64,000 nucleotides of DNA from Litsea cubeba. Its lineage: Eukaryota > Streptophyta > Magnoliopsida > Laurales > Lauraceae. Position 1 is the stretch's first letter, and every line of letters starts with the position of its first letter. Made by a program: the position numbers and the translations under genes. The notes under the pieces are model-generated. The model was not told the origin of the DNA, searched no databases, and saw nothing but the letters and a program-made list of their open reading frames with translations. The stretch lies in NCBI GenBank assembly GCA_012931725.1, contig CM022946.1, forward strand, positions 135,112,268 to 135,176,267, read 5' to 3'. Positions 59,171 through 64,000 of this stretch are shown one piece after another.

Positions 59171-60097
59171 ATGTCTAGAGAGGGTTCTCCATCACATATG
59201 ATACCAGCAGTCGGCAGTTCGCCAGACTTCGAGCAGCGTTTCCAGAGGTTCTTACAGGCCTTCCTCGTTTCCCAGGAGGCCCAGGCGTCGGCGCAGCAGC
59301 AGCAGGCCGAGGATTTTGCTCAATTCCAGACGCAAGTCTTGGACATCATGGACAGAGTGGCTCAGCCAGGCACAGCAGCGGCATCCGTTCGGGAGGCAGA
59401 CCCGAACGTCATATTTGAGAGGTTCCTCAAAAGAGGACCGCCTGAGTTCACTGGCGCCGATGACCCGCTGGTGGCCGACGAGTGGATTGTGCAGATGGAG
59501 AAGATCTTCAAGGTCTTCGAGTGCACCGGTCAGCAGAGAGTGCAGTTAGCTGCTTATATGTTTCGGGGAGTCGCGGAGGACTGGTGGAGGACGATTCAGC
59601 GTCATTTCGAGGCGATAGGAGACGAGATCGCTTGGACTGCATTCAGAGCGGACTTCCTTCAGAAGTTCATACCATCTCACGTCAGAGACCGCAAGCTGCG
59701 GGAATTTCAGGCGCTGGTACAAGGCAGCATGACTGTCTACCAGTATGAGGTTCGCTTCACCCAGCTTTCTCGTTTTGCAGAGGCTCTGATCACACCTGAG
59801 TCCGAGAGGATCCGTCGGTTCGTCGATGGGCTGAGAGATGATATTCAGTTGAGCATGTCCTGCATCGAGCTGCCCACATATGAGGAGGCTTTGAGGAGAG
59901 CTTACTGGGCAGAGGAGCGTCTGCAGCGGATAGAGGCCAGTCAGCAGCAGAGGCGAGTTAGAGCCGCCTTGGTCAGACCGCAGCCTTTGCCCATACAGCA
60001 GCAGCCATTCCAGAGACAGAGGCCAGCAGGCCAGGCCAGGCAGCATCAGTATCAGCGGCAGCCTCAGCAGCAACAGCGTGGGCCCAGTATGCTATGA
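59171..60097 (+). pseudogene. gag of the Tekay element
   Basis: The ATG at 59,171 begins a frame of 308 codons with a Gln-rich N-terminus, the retrotransposon gag core (RGPPEFTGADDPLVADEWI, AEDWWRTI, FLQKFIPSHVRDRKLREFQ) and a Gln/Arg-rich tail. The frame ends at a TGA beside the zinc knuckle, which continues in another frame at 60,078. Tekay elements usually have one gag-pol frame, so a 1-base indel near 60,080 is likely; a programmed shift cannot be excluded. Confidence 0.88.
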
Positions 60098-61526
60098 CTG
60101 TGGGGAGACAGGACACATCTCCAGATTTTGCCCATTCAGAGGGGGACAGCCTCAGGCCCCGATGCTTCAGCTTCCAGCGCCACCGAGAGCACCAGCTCCA
60201 GCTCCACCCGTTCAGCAGATTGCACCGGCACCCCAGCCACCTCAGCAGCAGTATCGTGCCCAGCAGCAGGCACGTGGACCCCAGCAGCCCAGGGGACAGC
60301 ACTACCAGAGGGGACGACACCAGAGACCCTATGGACAGCAGCGACAGCAGCAGAGACCTCAGGCCGCAGGTCAGGCATTCGCACTCACACATGAGGAGGC
60401 CGAAGCTGCAGGGAACGTCGTCGAAGGTACTCTTTCTATTTGTGATCAGATTGCTAGAGTATTGTTTGATCCTGGTGCGACACATTCCTATGTGTCTTCT
60501 GCTTTTGCTTTAGTTCTTGGTGGGGTAGGAGAGGAGTTGCCTTGCACGTTAGTTGTGTCTACGCCCGTGGGTAAGAGGGTAGTGTGTCAGACTTACCACC
60601 CCAGATGCCGAGTGCAGATCGGGGTGTACACTATGTTTGCAGATTTGATCGTGTTACCCATGCATGACTTCGACGTTATCTTGGGGATGGATTGGTTGGC
60701 CAGATATCGAGCGGTGATGGATTGCTTCGAGAAGATAGTCAGACTTACTATCGACGGTTCAGATGCCACGATCGAGTTTGTGGGTGAGAGGAGACCACCC
60801 AGCACTAGGTTGATTTCAGCACTGAAGGCAGAGAAGCTAGTGAGATCAGGTTGCGAAGGCTACATCGCATTCATCTCAGAGGACAAGAAGTCCAAGGGAG
60901 TCGAGGAGATCCCAGTCGTTTGCGAGTTTCCAGACGTGTTTCCCGACGAGATCCCAGGATTGCCTCCAGTCAGAGAGATCGACTTCACCATCGAGCTTGT
61001 GCCAGGCACCGCACCGATTTCCAGAGCTCCTTACCGCATGGCTCCAGCAGAGCTGCGAGAGTTGAAGACCCAGTTGCAAGAGTTGATAGACAAGGGCTTC
61101 ATCAGACCGAGCATGTCACCTTGGGGAGCACCTGTGCTCTTCGTGAAGAAGAAGGACGGATCGATGAGGATGTGCATTGACTACAGGCAGCTGAACCAGG
61201 CAACAGTGAAGAACAAGTATCCTCTTCCCCGGATCGACGAGCTTTTCGACCAGCTTCAGGGAGCGCAGTACTTTTCGAAGGTGGACCTGAGATCGGGATA
61301 TCATCAGCTGCGAGTCAGAGAGCAGGATGTGCAGAAGACAGCATTTCGTACTCGTTACGGGCACTATGAGTTCCTTGTAATGCCGTTCGGGTTGACAAAT
61401 GCGCCGGCAGTGTTCATGGCCCTGATGAACAAGATCTTCGCCCCGTATCTTGACAGCTTTACAGTGGTGTTCATCGACGATGTGTTGGTCTACTCCAATC
61501 CAGAGAGGAGCACGAGCAGCATCTGA
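60078..61526 (+). pseudogene. Tekay zinc knuckle, protease and RT (first part of pol)
   Basis: The frame opens with the CCHC knuckle CYDCGETGHISRFCP, then a Pro/Gln-rich link, the aspartic protease with DPGATHSYVSS (Asp-Pro-Gly instead of the usual Asp-Ser-Gly), then RT with CIDYRQLNQATVKNKYPLPR and the active site FIDDVLVYS. It breaks after YSNPE at about 61,505, where one base lost or two gained shifts the frame; RT continues at 61,541 in the next frame. Confidence 0.9.
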
Positions 61527-62550
61527 GGACATCTCTACAGTTGCTACGCGACAACCAGCTGTACGCGAAGCTCAGCAAGTGCGAGTTCTGGTTAGAGCAA
61601 GTAGTCTTCCTCGGACATATCATCTCCAGAGACGGCCTAGCAGTGGATCCAGCGAAGATCGAGGCAGTAGTGAACTGGGAGAGACCAAAGAATGTTACAG
61701 AAGTTCGGAGTTTCCTTGGCTTAGCAGGCTACTACCGCAGATTTGTCAAGAGTTTCTCTTCGATTTCAGCCCCTTTGACCAAGCTGACGAGGAAGGACGT
61801 ACCGTTCGTGTGGACCGATGCATGCGAGGACAGCTTTCAAGAGCTGAAGGAAAGACTGACGTCAGCACCAATCTTATCTTTACCTTCTGGTACAGGCGGT
61901 TTCGTTGTCTTCACCGACGCTTCAGGGACCGGTCTTGGTTGTGTTTTGATGCAGGAGGGCAAAGTCATTGCTTATGGATCACGCCAGCTGAAGGAACACG
62001 AGAAGAAGTATGCTACTCACGACCTAGAGCTTGCAGCAGTCGTGTTCGCACTGAAGATGTGGCGGCATTACCTCTACGGAGAGAAGTTCGAAGTCCATTC
62101 AGATCATCGCAGTTTGCAGTACCTGTTCACTCAGCATGATCTCAACAACCGTCAGAGGCGTTGGATGGAGTACATCAAGGACTACGACTTCCCTATCAAA
62201 TACCACCCGGGTAAGGCGAACGTCGTAGCAGATGCTTTGAGCAGGAAGACCGCCCTAGTCAGTTTCCTAGCAGCAGAGGGCGTGTGGACCGATGTCTTCA
62301 GTGACTTGGATGTCCAGTTTCAGCCGCTCAGCGACAGAGTTATGCTTGCTACCATGTCCGCATGGGAACCAGAGTTGCTTGGAGAGGTCAAGGACAGTCA
62401 ACGCAGCGATCCTAAGCTTGTCAGAGTGATCGAGCAGATTGACCAGAGGCCAGAGTTCAGACTGATGGGTGGAGTACTCTACTACCAGGACAGGCTGTGT
62501 GTACCAGACGTTCAGGAGCTTCCATGGACAATCTATCGTCGGCGACACCA
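61510..62550 (+). pseudogene. Tekay RT thumb and RNase H
   Basis: The frame continues RT with CEFWLEQVVFLGHIISRDG, then RNase H with FTDASGTGLGCVL, THDLELAAVVFALKMWRHYL and HSDHRSLQY, ending HPGKANVVADALSRK. The following link region stops at RLCVPDVQEL, just where the integrase zinc finger should start, and the frame closes at 62,554. Confidence 0.9.
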
Positions 62551-63110
62551 GTGAGAAGATCCACCAGATAGTGGAGAACCTGAAGGTTAGCCGCAGTCGA
62601 CAGAAGAGCTATGCAGACAATCGGCGCAGACCACTCGAGTTTCAGAAAGGAGACCGTGTATTCCTGAAGGTTTCCCCAGCTCGAGGCACCCTCAGATTCG
62701 GCGAGAAGGGCAAGTTAGCACGGAGATACATCGGACCCTTTGAGATCAAGGCCAGGATCGGAGATGTCGCCTACAGACTTCAGTTGCCAGCAGAGCTATC
62801 AGGTGTGCACGACGTCTTCCATGTCTCGATGTTGAGGAAGTATGTGGAGGACCCTACTCACATTCTGCACCACCAGCCGCTCGACATCCAGCCCGACGCG
62901 TCCTACATCGCCAAGCCAGTTGCCGTCATCGACACCAAGGAGAAGGTGCTTCGGGACCGAACCATCCAGTTCGTGAAGGTTCAGTGGGAGCATCACACTC
63001 CGGAAGAGGCTACTTGGGAGCTACGAGACCAGGTGGCAAGAGATTATCCACATCTTCTACCGCAGGTTTGTCCCTACTTTGTTTTTACATTTGGGGACCA
63101 AATGTTTTAA
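62515..63110 (+). pseudogene. Tekay integrase C-terminus with chromodomain; core deleted
   Basis: Coding similarity resumes at TSEKIHQIVENLKVSRSRQK, then SYADNRRRPLEFQKGDRVFL, the GPFEI segment and a C-terminal chromodomain-like part (VKVQWEHHTPEEATWELRDQ). The chromodomain tether directs integration in this lineage. Roughly 300 residues are missing between the RNase H link and this point, namely the HHCC finger and all three catalytic acidic residues. The junction near 62,515-62,550 also changes frame. Confidence 0.88.
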
Positions 63111-63122
63111 AGGAGGGAGGAA
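63109..63122 (+). other. Polypurine tract of the Tekay element
   Basis: AAAGGAGGGAGGAA directly precedes the 3' LTR start TGTGAGACC. Confidence 0.9.
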
Positions 63123-64000
63123 TGTGAGACCCCACCCCTGGTGGGCCCTCAATGTGAATTTGAATACTATTTATTAGCCTAAGTATTTTAATTATACTAA
63201 TTATGGGACTTAGTGAGGGTAGTTATGTATTTTCCTAGGGTTAGTCTAGTGGTGTAATTATTAGAGTCAACAGGGGGTCTTTTATTATTATTAGAGTTAG
63301 TTAGTTTGTTAGAGGCCCTAGCTAGAGTTTTGTTTTTACCATAGGGGGGTTTGCACCAAGAATCTTCTAGAAGGTCACCTAAAGACCCAAATACCCTCTA
63401 CCCTAACCCTAATCCTATTCTAACCCCAAGGGCAATTCTGTCCCTAACCCAAAAACCCAACCTATATAAACAAAACCCTCCCCCTGCCCTAACAACTACT
63501 GTTCATCTCCTTTCCTTTTCTCTCAAGTTTCAATCTCTTCTCTCTTCTTCTTCTTCTTCTTCCCCAATTCCCTCCAACGAACCATCATCTCTCCTCCGAT
63601 CTCTCTCTTCTTCTCCCCTCGCCCCAGAAATCCTCGACAGAAGGCCAGCCGAGACCAACCTGCACCATAGGAGCAACTGCCGAGACCCTGCCTTTTGGTT
63701 TCCCTGTGGTTTTCTTTCTTTTCCTTCTACCTTCAATCGATCAAGGCAAGTGCATTGTGCTGGTAGTCTAGATTGCATGTTTCCTTCCTTTGATTTGCAG
63801 TAGAATTCCAATTTGTAATATCTATGTTTAGATCGATCCTTGAGCATGTTTGTTTGGTTCCTTTGGCCATTGATGGATGGGATTACCTCATTTGGATGAT
63901 CAATGGCCGGTTGATGATGGGTGGATGATGTAGGAATGATTTATTTTGCTTCTGTAATGGTCTATGGAGAATCCCAGAAGAATTGGGTCACAGGAATGAG
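63123..64000 (+). repeat. 3' LTR of the Tekay element, first 878 bases
   Basis: It equals 55,331-56,207 of the 5' LTR apart from a small difference in the CT-rich run after CATCTCC. The remaining about 2.8 kb lie right of the window. Confidence 0.93.

Larger units (their letters stand above)
55331..64000 (+). mobile_element. Young Ty3/gypsy chromovirus, Tekay/Del type, integrase-deleted (right end outside window)
   Basis: It has a 5' LTR (55,331-59,002), primer site, gag, protease, RT, RNase H, integrase C-terminus with chromodomain, polypurine tract and the first 878 bases of the 3' LTR. The two LTRs are almost identical over this stretch: I see only a small difference in a CT-rich run near 55,713/63,510, which gives a 1-base length change. 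It lies in the copia element; the left flank is GTGTAG. The integrase zinc finger and catalytic core are missing, and frameshifts lie near 60,080 and 61,505. Confidence 0.92.

Overview
The window is nuclear DNA of a flowering plant with a repeat-rich, probably large genome; the species cannot be named from the sequence. I see no intact ordinary host gene. Almost everything is transposable elements, many nested in one another, plus captured or interrupted scraps of host genes and AT-rich intergenic DNA.

1-23,458 holds two inverted copies of one Ty3/gypsy family of the Tat type. Tat-A runs on the minus strand from 14,443 leftward out of the window (5' LTR 12,133-14,443, tRNA primer site, decayed gag, archaeal-type RNase H, integrase, then an antisense additional gene on the plus strand at 1-3,785). 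It appears to have inserted into an older plus-strand copy, Tat-B, of which the repeat spacer, the antisense gene (15,343-19,981) and the 3' LTR (21,167-23,458) remain in view. Tat-A lacks protease, reverse transcriptase and the first RNase H, so it could only have moved with help in trans. Tat-B itself interrupts an exon for a six-cysteine knottin-like peptide (23,459-23,694).

25,054-29,395 holds two Pack-MULE-like elements with long terminal inverted repeats, one carrying a receptor-like kinase fragment and the other a CDI-like nucleotide-sugar transferase fragment. 33,952-34,425 is a hAT-type MITE with a perfect 8-bp target duplication. 35,017-39,128 is a 4.1-kb near-perfect foldback element with tandem units at its centre.

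43,600-50,259 is the most distinctive element: a 6.66-kb Mutator-like element with two convergent spliced genes, a FAR1-like/DDE/SWIM transposase fused to an OTU cysteine-protease domain (plus strand) and a plant mobile domain (PMD) gene (minus strand). It also carries three arrays of exact 33-bp period built on a CCGAAC-N11-GTTCGG palindrome: in transposase intron 1, between the two 3' ends, and just upstream of the PMD gene. Both reading frames are free of frameshifts but carry nine premature stops in total, so the copy is inactive though recently whole.

51,755-55,330 is a 5'-truncated Ty1/copia element on the minus strand. It is cut by a young Ty3/gypsy chromovirus of the Tekay/Del type (55,331 to beyond the right edge) with a 3.67-kb 5' LTR, gag, protease, RT/RNase H and chromodomain, but with the integrase core deleted. 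Splice sites, boundaries and domain positions were read by eye; no alignment or database search was run.
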